Shown here piece after piece: positions 44,241 to 55,002 of a stretch of DNA of 58,667 nt; position 1 is the stretch's first letter; the number at the start of each line of letters is the position of its first letter. Origin of the DNA: Colwellia sp. 39_35_sub15_T18 (GTDB lineage: Bacteria > Pseudomonadota > Gammaproteobacteria > Enterobacterales > Alteromonadaceae); assembly GCA_002162675.1 (NCBI GenBank), contig MAAE01000005.1, forward strand, positions 1 to 58,667, given 5' to 3'. Made by a program: the position numbers and the translations under genes. The notes beneath the pieces are model-generated. The model ran no database searches and had not been told where the DNA came from. It saw only the letters and a list, made by a program, of their open reading frames with translations.

Positions 44241-45443
44241 TTACTTAGTATTGGGGATTAAAAACCGGATCATTGAAAGGTTAGTTTCTTGCCCTGCTTC
44301 GGGGTTGTCCGGTATCAATAAAGCTAAAACTAATGAACAAGCGGCGAATCCCGCACCGATATAAAACACCCACGCGGGTTGAACAATCCACAACAAACCT
44401 AATAGCGCAGGAATGACTACCGCAGCGATATGATTTATTGAAAAGCTCACTCCAGCACTAGCGGCAATATCCTCTGGTTGAACAATTTTTTGGAAGTAGG
44501 TTTTAATCGCAATAGCAAGGGCAAAAAATAGGTGGTCGATGACATAAAGCGCGGCGGCCATATTAGCATTTTCTACGAATCCATAACTGATAAAAATAAC
44601 AATCAAGCCAATATACTCAAAGCGCAATGTTGCTCGTTCACCTATCTTTCCTATCAACTTGCCAATTTTTGCCGCGAATAACCAGTTAAATAAATAGTTA
44701 ATCAAAAAAAGTGCACTGATATCCGCAACGCTGTAATGAAATTTTTCTACCATTAAAAAACCAGCAAACACGACGAATATTTGTCTGCGTGCGCCGCTGA
44801 AAAAAGTTAATGCGTAAAATAACCAATATCGCTTTCTTAACACAAGTTTTTTTGTTTGTGGTGTTTGCTCAGGAAAGTGTTTAAATGAAAGCGTTAGCAA
44901 TAATGTCAATAATAAACCAATACCACCGAATAAAGCATAAGTTGCTTGGTAGTTCCAGTTAGCCTGCTCCATTAATAGCCATATACTTGAAAAGGCTAAT
45001 AATGAGGCGGCCGCTTTTACTGACAGCATACGCCCCATAAAATGAGCCGCTTTGTCTTTATCTATCCATTGCAGTGTTAGCGATTGGCTTAATGTTTCGT
45101 AGTAGTGAAACCCAACAGACATAAATATGGTGGTTAAGTACAAGCCGGTAATAGTAGGGAAAAAACCTGTTAGTAACACACCTAAGCTCGTTACTGCTAA
45201 AGAGATCAAGGCAAGACGTTGCTCTTTGATAAAGACCAAGGCATAAATCACCGTAAAAGCTAAAAATCCCGGTATTTCTCTAAGGCTTTGTAATATACCA
45301 ATTTCTATACCCGTAAAACTCGCTTTCTCAACAACAAAGTTATTGAGTAGTACCATCCACACCGAAAATGCTAACGGCATAGTAAAGGCCATGGCAAGCA
45401 GTAAATGCTCGGGTTGATTAAAACGCTTGATAAATTTCATCAT
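44241..45443 (-). CDS. Major facilitator superfamily transporter
   Basis: The 400-aa protein has about twelve hydrophobic helices in two halves separated by a basic loop (PQTKKLVLRKRYW). The general MFS pattern is seen (GIEIGILQSLREIPGFLAF; HFMGRMLSVKAAASLL). The substrate cannot be told. The gene is divergent from fadB across 353 bases. Start MMKF at 45443 or 45440. Confidence 0.85.
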   Translation of the reverse strand: MMKFIKRFNQPEHLLLAMAFTMPLAFSVWMVLLNNFVVEKASFTGIEIGILQSLREIPGFLAFTVIYALVFIKEQRLALISLAVTSLGVLLTGFFPTITGLYLTTIFMSVGFHYYETLSQSLTLQWIDKDKAAHFMGRMLSVKAAASLLAFSSIWLLMEQANWNYQATYALFGGIGLLLTLLLTLSFKHFPEQTPQTKKLVLRKRYWLFYALTFFSGARRQIFVVFAGFLMVEKFHYSVADISALFLINYLFNWLFAAKIGKLIGKIGERATLRFEYIGLIVIFISYGFVENANMAAALYVIDHLFFALAIAIKTYFQKIVQPEDIAASAGVSFSINHIAAVVIPALLGLLWIVQPAWVFYIGAGFAACSLVLALLIPDNPEAGQETNLSMIRFLIPNTK

Positions 45444-45796
45444 ATATTTTGATATTCTGACGTGTCCTTAAGAGGATATAGTCTATACTTTTTCTTTTTT
45501 CCTTTATATAGACAGCAATCATTATAAAGATAAGAAAAACACATAACTAATGAGTGACTGCGTTCGGTTAAACGGCTGATTAAAACGCTTGTTTAAAAGG
45601 TATTGCAATTGACTTCCTTTCAAGGCACACTCAATCGTCTATTATAAATAGACATAGCTAAAAGGTGCAGTTAAATTGCATAATTAAACAGCTATTAGAA
45701 TTAGTGTGTTTAATCAGCCAAATGGATAACTATCGGTTTGGTTTACACAAAAATCATCATAACATCAACACCACTTTTAGGTGAAGGAGACAAAGC
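45444..45796. promoter_or_regulatory. Divergent promoter region MFS/fadBA with two GTCTAT palindromes
   Basis: GTCTATT-ATA-AATAGAC (45637-45653) is a perfect 7-base inverted repeat. GTCTATA (45481-45487) and TATAGAC (45507-45513) form a second, wider pair. These may be operators for fadBA or the MFS gene; the regulator is unknown and I do not assign FadR or PsrA. Confidence 0.45.
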
Positions 45797-47965
45797 ATGA
45801 TATATCAAGGCAAGAACCTTTCTGCCCAATTACTAGAAGACGGCATTGTAGAACTTAAGTTCGATGCTCAGGGATCAGTAAACAAATTCGATCAAGAAAC
45901 GTTTGAAGAATATAGAGCCGTGGTTGCAGCAATTAACAATTGCAGCGATGCTAAAGGCATTATGGTTACTTCAGGTAAATCAACATTTATTGTTGGAGCA
46001 GACATAACTGAATTTTTATCTTCATTTAGTCAGCCAGAAGATACATTAACATCTTGGGCAAAAAGCGCCTCTGATGTTTTCGACTCATTTGAAGATATTC
46101 AATTACCCACTATCGCGACTATTAATGGTATCGCGTTAGGCGGCGGCTGTGAAATGACTTTAGCATGTGACTACCGTGTTGCTGATACTAATACCAGCAT
46201 CGGACTGCCAGAAGTTAAACTAGGATTGATGCCTGGTTTTGGTGGTACGGTAAGATTACCTCGCCTTATCGGTTTTGATAATGCGGCAACGTGGATGTCA
46301 ACAGGTAAAGCATTTAAACCGGCGGCGGCACTTGCACAAGGAGTTCTTGATGCGGTTGTTGAACCAGAAAATTTACGCGCTGCTGCGATTAACATGCTTA
46401 AATTGGCGATTAATGGCAAATTAGATTGGCGCGCCAAACGTCAGCCAAAATTAGAACCATTAAACTTATCTCAAACAGAAATGATCATGTCATCGACAAC
46501 ATGTAAAGGTATGATTGCCGCTAAAGCAGGCAAACATTACCCAGCACCAATAGTCATGATAGATACTTTGATTGCTGCTGCTAACTTAGATCGTACTGGT
46601 GCAATGGCTGCGGAGAATGCAGGTTTTGCCAAATTAGCAAAAACTGATGCAGCAAAAGCGCAAATTGGTTTGTTTATGGCAGACCAAGTGATTAAAGGCA
46701 AAGCTAAAAAAGCAAGTAAACTTGCCACCAAAGCGGTTAATAAAGCGGCAGTATTAGGTGCGGGTATTATGGGTGGTGGTATTGCTTACCAGTCTGCTTA
46801 TAAAGGCACGCCGATCATTATGAAAGATATTAATGATCAAGCACTTGATTTAGGTTTAACTACGGCAACAGATATTTTAGCTAAGCAAGTTGGACGTGGT
46901 CGCATGAATGCCAAGAAAATGGCTGGTGTGTTAAACAATATTACGCCAAGCTTAAGTTATGACAGTGTTAAAGATGTCGATATCGTGGTTGAAGCGGTTG
47001 TTGAGAATCCTAAAATTAAAGGTATCGTTTTAGCTGAAGTTGAAGGTGTGATCAGCGAAGATGCTATCCTTACTTCAAATACCTCTACTATCTCAATTGA
47101 TTTATTAGCCAAAAGTGTAAAACGTCCACAAAACTTCTGTGGTATGCACTTTTTCAATCCTGTTAACAAAATGCCATTAGTTGAAGTCATTCGCGGTAAA
47201 GATACCTCAGATGAAACGGTAGCTGCTGTTGTTGCTTATGCCGCGAAAATGGGTAAATCTCCGATTGTTGTTAATGATTGCCCTGGTTTTTATGTAAACC
47301 GCGTTTTATTCCCATACTTTGCTGGCTTTAGCTTATTAGTACTTGATGGTGCTGATTTTGTTGCTATTGATAAAGTGATGGAAAGACAATTTGGCTGGCC
47401 TATGGGTCCTGCTTATTTGCTTGATGTTGTCGGTATTGATACCGCCGATCACTGTACTGGTGTTATGTCAGCTGGTTTCCCAACCCGCATGCAAAAACTA
47501 GGTGATGATCCAGTAAGTTTGTTATATAAGAATGATCGTTTAGGTCAGAAGAATGGTAAAGGTTTCTACGACCATATTAAAGACAAACGTGGTCGTCCAA
47601 TGAAAGTAGCAGCCCCTGTAGCTTATGATTTATTTAGCGACAGTTGTGCCGATAAAAAAGACTTTGCTACCGATGAAATCATTGCACGCTTGATGATTCC
47701 TATGGTAAACGAAGTGGTACGTTGTTTAGAAGAAGGTGTTGTTGATACAGCAGCTGAAGCAGATATGGGCTTAATCTATGGTGTGGGTTTCCCACCATTT
47801 AGAGGCGGTGCAATTCGCTATTTAGAAACACTTGGTTTAGATAACTTTATCGCCATGGCTGATAAATATGCTCATTTAGGTGAAATTTATCACGTAACTG
47901 ATGGCCTACGTGAAATGGCAAAATCAGGCAAATCTTACTTCACTACTAACGTTAAAACAGCTTAA
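45797..47965 (+). CDS. fadB: Fatty acid oxidation complex subunit alpha FadB
   Basis: The 722-aa protein aligns by eye with E. coli FadB from the first residues (MIYQGKNL...[18 protein letters not shown]). The N-terminal enoyl-CoA hydratase part has [18 protein letters not shown] and [20 protein letters not shown] with both catalytic Glu; the C-terminal 3-hydroxyacyl-CoA dehydrogenase part has the NAD site [18 protein letters not shown] and [16 protein letters not shown]. It forms an alpha2beta2 complex with FadA. A GGAG ribosome site precedes the ATG. Confidence 0.97.
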   Translation: MIYQGKNLSAQLLEDGIVELKFDAQGSVNKFDQETFEEYRAVVAAINNCSDAKGIMVTSGKSTFIVGADITEFLSSFSQPEDTLTSWAKSASDVFDSFEDIQLPTIATINGIALGGGCEMTLACDYRVADTNTSIGLPEVKLGLMPGFGGTVRLPRLIGFDNAATWMSTGKAFKPAAALAQGVLDAVVEPENLRAAAINMLKLAINGKLDWRAKRQPKLEPLNLSQTEMIMSSTTCKGMIAAKAGKHYPAPIVMIDTLIAAANLDRTGAMAAENAGFAKLAKTDAAKAQIGLFMADQVIKGKAKKASKLATKAVNKAAVLGAGIMGGGIAYQSAYKGTPIIMKDINDQALDLGLTTATDILAKQVGRGRMNAKKMAGVLNNITPSLSYDSVKDVDIVVEAVVENPKIKGIVLAEVEGVISEDAILTSNTSTISIDLLAKSVKRPQNFCGMHFFNPVNKMPLVEVIRGKDTSDETVAAVVAYAAKMGKSPIVVNDCPGFYVNRVLFPYFAGFSLLVLDGADFVAIDKVMERQFGWPMGPAYLLDVVGIDTADHCTGVMSAGFPTRMQKLGDDPVSLLYKNDRLGQKNGKGFYDHIKDKRGRPMKVAAPVAYDLFSDSCADKKDFATDEIIARLMIPMVNEVVRCLEEGVVDTAAEADMGLIYGVGFPPFRGGAIRYLETLGLDNFIAMADKYAHLGEIYHVTDGLREMAKSGKSYFTTNVKTA

Positions 47966-49141
<1,176 letters not shown>

Positions 49142-49285
49142 TTAATTAAGCTTTTCTCTTTGCTAATAAGCGCTTATGCTGCGTTGAAAGTACTCATTGA
49201 CTAGCGTCAACTCCGTGCTTTCGCCTTGCCTAAACACTCATTATCGTTGAGAAAAGTTATTAATATTTACTAGATTTCGAGTAAT

Positions 49286-49313
49286 AAAAAAACCAGCAAT
49301 TGCTGGTTTTTTT
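49286..49313. terminator. Bidirectional terminator between fadA and ppaC
   Basis: AAAAAAACCAGCA-AT-TGCTGGTTTTTTT, a perfect hairpin with A and T tracts on both sides. Confidence 0.93.
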
Positions 49314-49338
49314 GTCACTTCAATAACTAAAGAGACGC

Positions 49339-50259
49339 TTAAGCAAACACGCCTTGCAATGGCGGTACAACTTGTTTCTTACGGCTAAGTACACCATCAA
49401 GCCATACTTTACCGTCTGTGGTAGCTTTGCCAAATGCTGCTTGTGCTAAATTATCATTATCACTTACTACTAAAAGCTCAGAGCCTTCTTTCATAATATC
49501 GGTTAATAATAATAAAACGCTGTGACGATTGCCTTCAGCTTTTAACTTAGCAATATCTGCCGCTAAATCTGCCTTCATATCATCAAAAACGGCTAAATCA
49601 ATCACTTCTAATTGGCCAATACCAACAAGGCTACCATTCATATTGAAGTCTTTAAAGTCACGTAATACTAAATCACGCACCGGCGTACCTTCAACGGCTG
49701 ATTTTACTTTAAACATGTCCATACCTAACTCGGTAGGGTTTTCAATGCCTGCAATTTCGGCTAACGCTTCAACACATTTTATATCGGCAGTTGTACACGT
49801 TGGCGATTTAAAAATTACCGTGTCACTTAAAATAGCGCACATCATGGCACCAGCGATATTTTTAGGAATTTCAACGTTGTGAAAGTCATACATCATTTTG
49901 ATGATGGTGTTAGTACAACCAACAGGGCGTACCCAAATTTCGAGTGGTGTTGATGTAGTGATATCACCCAATTTGTGGTGATCAATAATGCCTAAAATGG
50001 TGGCATCATCAATATCATCTGGGCCTTGAGTACGCTCAGAGTGATCTACAATATACAAGTTTTCACCAGCATAACTGGTTTTTAGTTCAGGTTGCTCAAA
50101 ACCAAATTTATCTAAAATAAATAAAGTTTCAGGGCTAAGTTCACCTAAACGGGCGGGAACAGTTTCCTCACCTAAAGTGGTTTTTAAATAAGATAACGCG
50201 ATAGCAGAACAAATTGAATCTGAGTCTGGTATTTTGTGACCTACAACATAATTTGGCAT
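49339..50259 (-). CDS. ppaC: Manganese-dependent inorganic pyrophosphatase (family II)
   Basis: The 306-aa DHH-family protein has metal-binding motifs GHKIPDSDSICSAIA, VDHSERTQ and the DHH motif GIIDHHKLGD, and a C-terminal DHHA2 domain ending in LSRKKQVVPPL. It hydrolyses pyrophosphate to phosphate with Mn2+ or Co2+. Single gene with its own promoter. Confidence 0.96.
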   Translation of the reverse strand: MPNYVVGHKIPDSDSICSAIALSYLKTTLGEETVPARLGELSPETLFILDKFGFEQPELKTSYAGENLYIVDHSERTQGPDDIDDATILGIIDHHKLGDITTSTPLEIWVRPVGCTNTIIKMMYDFHNVEIPKNIAGAMMCAILSDTVIFKSPTCTTADIKCVEALAEIAGIENPTELGMDMFKVKSAVEGTPVRDLVLRDFKDFNMNGSLVGIGQLEVIDLAVFDDMKADLAADIAKLKAEGNRHSVLLLLTDIMKEGSELLVVSDNDNLAQAAFGKATTDGKVWLDGVLSRKKQVVPPLQGVFA

Positions 50260-50522
50260 AAAAAGTACTCTCCTTTAATTTGCTTATATTCTACCAAACT
50301 CTTTATTACTTGGGTATATAGCAAAAAGTCTAGCTAAAGCGGTTATTTATGATTAATGAGTTTATAGCCAAATAACCTTATGTAATTTCAAGTAAATTAT
50401 GTAGATATCAATATTATTATCAAAATATTTAAAAGCCAATGACGAGAAAATGTTTTTTTGCACTAGGCTTAAAGGAGGGTAAATAATTTCCAATTGAATC
50501 TTAAACTATTAAATAGGGGCAA

Positions 50523-52694
50523 ATGATGTTCAAGAAGCTATTTCTTTACTCACTTTTAGCTGCTGTCAGCGTTATTATAGTTAAAATAAGTCTCAATGCT
50601 ATGTTGCCAACGGAGTCGTATGCTTTTCGGCAAGTGAAAAAAATCGCGCCAACTGTTAGTAATCCATTATTGCCTTTTAACCAACACATTAGTCAAAGTA
50701 TTAGACCCGCTGATCCTTTCGACTTTCCAATTAAGCTTGGGCAACACGGGCCAGTTAATAGTTTATATTCTGGCAGTACTCAATATCCTTTTTATTGCAT
50801 GACGGTTGATTCAGGCTTAGGGCAACCTATGGTTGATAACCAAGCAGGTTATGGTGTACCTGTTTATGATGATATTTTGCAATCGGAAAAAATTATTGGC
50901 TATTCTAAAGACTGTAATATAGCGGCAAAGGTACACTATTATTCGTTAAGTCAAGGTGGTGATATTCAAAAACTAACTGCGCTGTCTTTAAAGCGTTTTA
51001 CCAATGAAATAGCTGACGATATTTTGTTAAGAGTTGAGCAGGGCACAATAAACCGCTTTATTTATACTATGGTGATGCCCATTAGCGTTAACGAAATTGG
51101 TTCACGTTTAGCAAAATCAAAATGGAACCAACGCTTAGTTTTTCAATTTAATGGTGGCTCTGGTATTGGTTATCGTCAAGGGAAGCAAAAAGCAAAACGT
51201 GTGATTGACAGGCAAAAACAACAGTTATTAGATGGTTACGCGGTGATTAGCTCTAGCGGTAATAAAACCAGTTACACCTACAATATGCTCTTAGCCGAAG
51301 ACACAGCTCGACGGGTAAAAAAGCATTTTGTTAGCTTGTATGGCAAGCCTTTATATACCGTTGGTATTGGTGGCTCAGGTGGCGGTTTAGCACAGTATTT
51401 AATTGCTCAAAATAGTACCGGCATATTAGATGGCTTGATCCCGTTATATTCTTATCCAGATATGATCACGCAAACCACCTATGCGCTAGATTGTGATCTG
51501 CTTAATAATTATTTCACTTTTCGAGCGAATAAAAGGTCTCACTGGCTGGACTGGCAAAAAAGACAAGCTGTGGAGGGCATGAATGCCCTTAATGACTTTC
51601 CTCAACGCGCCGGTTATTTACAACCAGTAAACCAGATTATGGCCGGATTTGTTCCTTCATTACCCAGTGGCAACAGTGAATGTATTAATGGTTACTTTGG
51701 TCTATCAAGTTTTATCAATAATCCCAGACAAGGATTTTTACGCGATTTTTTCCATCATGATGTGGTTAAGCAAGTTAAGTGGAGTTTTTGGCAAGATCTT
51801 GTCAGCGTGCTAGGGCAAGATGATTTAGGTTATGGTCTGTCAACTTGGGACAATATAGGTGTTCAGTATGGTCTGTTAGCTTTACAGCAACAAGCGATAA
51901 CCCTCGATGAATTTATCGATCTCAATAGCAAAATTGGCAGTTGGAAACCACAAACTGAAATGACAGCCGAACATATTTGGTTACCCTTTGGCCGAAAAAT
52001 ACCTTTCTGGTTATCATTATGGGGCAATCAAAACATAACCACGGTTACTCAAGGGGTTGCCAGTAGACATCAAGGTTCAACGCAAGCCATGCAGGCTGCT
52101 TATCGATCAGGGCAGGTGTTTATTGGCAAAGTGTCTTTACCGATAATTGATGTGCGTCATTATTTAGAGGATGATTTAGATATGCATCATGTATCGGCTT
52201 CGTTTTATTCAAGGTTAAGAATTATTGAGCAAAATGGTCATAGCGATAATCATGTTATTTGGATTTCAGATAAAAACTATAATCCTGCCATCTTGGCTTT
52301 TAAGCTAATGGATGAATGGTTATTAACATTGAGAAATATCCCTAGTATTTCAGTGATAGCAGCTAAACCCAAAAACTTGTCTGATCAATGTTTCTCAGCC
52401 AATGGTGAGGTGCTTTTTCAGGGGCAAGATATTTGGAACGGCCAGTGGAATAATAAAAGCGAAGGGAAATGTCAAAAAATATACCCCATGTATAGTACCA
52501 GCCGAATTCAGGCTGGCGGTACTTGGTCTGGCGATATGTTTAAATGTCAATTAATGTCGATTAAGCAAGCGATTACACAAGGTTTGTATGGCGCTGTCGA
52601 GATGAGCGCTTATCAGCCGAAACTGGAACAAATATTTCCTCAAGGAGTGTGCGACTACAGCCAAGTAGATCAAGGACGACCAAGTGATTTGTAG
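50523..52694 (+). CDS. DUF6351 family alpha/beta-hydrolase-like exported protein
   Basis: The 723-aa protein has an N-terminal signal-anchor (LFLYSLLAAVSVIIVKISL). The region FYCMTVDSGLGQPMVDNQAGYG and the nucleophile-like motif GIGGSGGGLAQY (GxSxG near residue 290) fit the DUF6351 group of alpha/beta-hydrolase proteins. Several Cys suggest disulfides in the periplasm. A tannase- or depolymerase-like role has been suggested for relatives, but the substrate is unknown. Start ATG 50523 or 50526, with AGGGGC upstream. Confidence 0.75.
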   Translation: MMFKKLFLYSLLAAVSVIIVKISLNAMLPTESYAFRQVKKIAPTVSNPLLPFNQHISQSIRPADPFDFPIKLGQHGPVNSLYSGSTQYPFYCMTVDSGLGQPMVDNQAGYGVPVYDDILQSEKIIGYSKDCNIAAKVHYYSLSQGGDIQKLTALSLKRFTNEIADDILLRVEQGTINRFIYTMVMPISVNEIGSRLAKSKWNQRLVFQFNGGSGIGYRQGKQKAKRVIDRQKQQLLDGYAVISSSGNKTSYTYNMLLAEDTARRVKKHFVSLYGKPLYTVGIGGSGGGLAQYLIAQNSTGILDGLIPLYSYPDMITQTTYALDCDLLNNYFTFRANKRSHWLDWQKRQAVEGMNALNDFPQRAGYLQPVNQIMAGFVPSLPSGNSECINGYFGLSSFINNPRQGFLRDFFHHDVVKQVKWSFWQDLVSVLGQDDLGYGLSTWDNIGVQYGLLALQQQAITLDEFIDLNSKIGSWKPQTEMTAEHIWLPFGRKIPFWLSLWGNQNITTVTQGVASRHQGSTQAMQAAYRSGQVFIGKVSLPIIDVRHYLEDDLDMHHVSASFYSRLRIIEQNGHSDNHVIWISDKNYNPAILAFKLMDEWLLTLRNIPSISVIAAKPKNLSDQCFSANGEVLFQGQDIWNGQWNNKSEGKCQKIYPMYSTSRIQAGGTWSGDMFKCQLMSIKQAITQGLYGAVEMSAYQPKLEQIFPQGVCDYSQVDQGRPSDL

Positions 52695-52974
52695 CGGACA
52701 TGGCTGAACAACCACATTGCGCTAGAAGTTTCCCGATAGCTGACGTTCACCATAGATGAAGAGTCTGTTTTTTGATGATAACTTTTTACCAGTACTCCGT
52801 TAAGTCTGAATGCGAACTAAGCCACCATATAGTCTTTCGCATAATCGCAGAAGCATGATTTTTTAGTGCGTAAAGCTAAAGGTAGTTAGTACAATATTTC
52901 GCATTTGGCTTGTGACAAGTTCTACCACGTTACGGAACTATCTAGAGGGCTATAGGTTCTACAAATTTGGCCTT
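52695..52974. other. Intergenic region of unclear origin
   Basis: This 280-base stretch between the DUF6351 gene and the S4 gene is less AT-rich than typical intergenic sequence here and looks like decayed coding sequence, but I could not match it to a gene, IS or integron site. Confidence 0.3.
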
Positions 52975-53316
52975 TTAGCGTTCAGTAACAGTTTCTGATG
53001 AAAGAACCCGCGTTTTACTTTTAGCTCTTTTTTTTCTTTGTTCTTTTTTACTCGCTAAAACTACTGTATTAATAAACTCCGCTGATTTTTTGGTGGGATT
53101 ATAAGCGACCTCAATAATTTTACCGTTATATTTGATAATATCGCCGTTTCGAATTTTTTTACGCTTTTGAACTACAACTTCATTATTTACTAAAACATTA
53201 CCTTCACTGATCATGGTTTTAGCTTCGCCGCCACCGCCAACCATATTGGCTATTTTGAGTAATTTACAAAGTTCTATAGGTTCAACACAAATGTCGATAA
53301 TTGAGTGTTCAGACAT
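52975..53316 (-). CDS. S4-domain RNA-binding protein (YbcJ-like)
   Basis: The 113-aa protein has an S4 domain in residues 10-70 (IELCKLLKIANMVGGGGEAK; GNVLVNNEVVVQKRKKIRNGD) like YbcJ, followed by a basic tail (KKEQRKKRAKSKTR) absent from the ~70-residue E. coli protein. It probably binds structured RNA or ribosomes. It marks the last core-like gene before the accessory island. Confidence 0.88.
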   Translation of the reverse strand: MSEHSIIDICVEPIELCKLLKIANMVGGGGEAKTMISEGNVLVNNEVVVQKRKKIRNGDIIKYNGKIIEVAYNPTKKSAEFINTVVLASKKEQRKKRAKSKTRVLSSETVTER

Positions 53317-53674
53317 GAAATACGCCTAATGATTTTAAATAATAATATTGTTAAATTCTAACATATATAGGGATACTTTAGAATGCTGAGCTTGCAGGAG
53401 GCATAGACTATCAATCATGATTGTTTCTCACCAACTGGCTCCTGAGCCACCATTGCTGACACTCGATTGGAATAATTTTGAGGGATGAAACGAATAATTA
53501 TACTCAAGTAATGCTAATAGTTTACCGATATTAGCCAGAAGCCTTTATTTATCATGATTAGCAAAGGATACTTAATCCTATGCTATAGTTTTTCAAGTTT
53601 TTTAGTTTCAAGACTATCCAATACACTGTAAGATCTGATCTTATAAACAGTAGTTTTAAATTCGAGGGTTTAAG
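53317..53674. other. Intergenic region at the island boundary
   Basis: This stretch separates the S4 gene from the methyltransferase. I see no tRNA, integrase or direct-repeat att site. The part from about 53520 is strongly AT-rich and holds the methyltransferase promoter and the palindrome at 53629. Confidence 0.4.
53629..53643. promoter_or_regulatory. 15-bp palindrome upstream of the methyltransferase
   Basis: TAAGATC-T-GATCTTA is a perfect inverted repeat 32 bases before the TTG start, in the promoter zone. It contains two GATC sites. It could be an operator for methyltransferase autoregulation or an outside regulator. Confidence 0.5.
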
Positions 53675-54787
53675 TTGTCAAAAGTAATATTTTCATTTTT
53701 TTCTGGTAGTGGTTTTTTAGATTTAGGTTTTGAAACTTCAGATTATAAAATAGTTTTTGTAAATGAATTTCATCGTCCATTCGTAGATGCTTATAAATAT
53801 TCTAGAAAGAAAATGGGGATTACTGAACCTGAATATGGTTACCATTGTTGTGATATAGATGATTTTTTAACAAATTCTGAGTTGCTATCCGAATTAAAAC
53901 ATCAAATTAATATAGAAAAAAATAAAGGTAATCTTGTTGGATTTATCGGTGGACCACCCTGTCCCGACTTTTCCATTGGAGGAAAAAATAAAGGTAAAGA
54001 AGGTGAAAACGGTCGATTAACTGAATCATATATTGATTTGATCTGTTTATGTAAACCTGATTACTTTATGTTTGAAAATGTAAAAGGGCTATGGCGAACG
54101 AAGAGGCATCGTGAATTCTATGATGCTATGAAAGATAAACTTGAACAAAATGAATATTCATTAAGTGACAGGCTAACAAACAGCATCGAATTTGGCGCAC
54201 CACAAGATAGAGATAGAATAATATTATTTGGAGTTGATGCACAAAAACTCCCGAATAGTAGAAAAAACACTGAATTATCAGACTTAGTTGATTGGAATAT
54301 TGCTGTTAAATATAACAGAGATGATGTTTTTAATTATAGTTGGCCAACAACATCTGAATTTGTTCAAAACACTAAAACCAAAAATCCTAATGATGAATAT
54401 GAAGATTTAACAATTCAATTTTGGTTTGATAAAAATGAAATCTCCAATCACCCTAATAGTAAACATCACTTTCAACCTAGGGCAGGATTAGCTAAGTTTG
54501 AAGTGATAGATGAAGGTGATGTAGGTAAAAAATCATATAAAAGGTTACATCGATGGAGATATTCACCTACAGCAGCTTATGGAAATAATGAAGTACATTT
54601 ACATCCTTACTTTGCAAGACGTTTATCCGCAGCTGAAGCCTTAGCTATACAATCTTTACCTAAAGAATTCGAACTTCCACCTGATATGACGTTATCAAAT
54701 ATGTTCAAAACTATAGGCAACGGTGTTCCGTTTCAAATGAGTAAGGGGATTGCTTCAGTTTTGAATAACGTATTAGAAAAACTGTAA
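53675..54787 (+). CDS. DNA (cytosine-5-)-methyltransferase
   Basis: TTG 53675 has GAGGG at 53664-53668, so translation from TTG is credible, and motif I starts at residue 5. The 370-aa protein has the m5C motifs in order: I FFSGSGFLDLGFE (8-20), IV GGPPCPDFS with the catalytic Cys (about 91-99), VI FENVKGL (about 133), VIII QDRDRIILFG (about 177) and X GNGVPFQMSKGI (about 348). A target-recognition region of about 110 residues lies between VIII and IX. The recognition site is unknown. There is no N-terminal HTH for self-control and no adjacent classical endonuclease; the partners are the DUF262/ATPase genes. Confidence 0.95.
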   Translation: MSKVIFSFFSGSGFLDLGFETSDYKIVFVNEFHRPFVDAYKYSRKKMGITEPEYGYHCCDIDDFLTNSELLSELKHQINIEKNKGNLVGFIGGPPCPDFSIGGKNKGKEGENGRLTESYIDLICLCKPDYFMFENVKGLWRTKRHREFYDAMKDKLEQNEYSLSDRLTNSIEFGAPQDRDRIILFGVDAQKLPNSRKNTELSDLVDWNIAVKYNRDDVFNYSWPTTSEFVQNTKTKNPNDEYEDLTIQFWFDKNEISNHPNSKHHFQPRAGLAKFEVIDEGDVGKKSYKRLHRWRYSPTAAYGNNEVHLHPYFARRLSAAEALAIQSLPKEFELPPDMTLSNMFKTIGNGVPFQMSKGIASVLNNVLEKL

Positions 54788-55002
54788 ATTCAAATAACTA
54801 AACCACTGATACTTCTTTTCTTGAAATTATCTTGTTTGGAATTTTCTTTTCATGAATAAAGAATGTAGTTGATAAAAACATTGTGGTGGAAATTTTTGTA
54901 TAAAACATCTTAAAAATCAAATCAATTTAGCTATTTTTATCATTCACAAAGTACGTTAGAATCCATGTAGTTAACTTCAAATTATATGGGCTTTCAATTT
55001 TT

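Noticed and set aside
52695..52974. Integron attC site or degraded transposase
   Set aside because: No clear attC inverted core sites, integrase or transposase motif could be found by eye.
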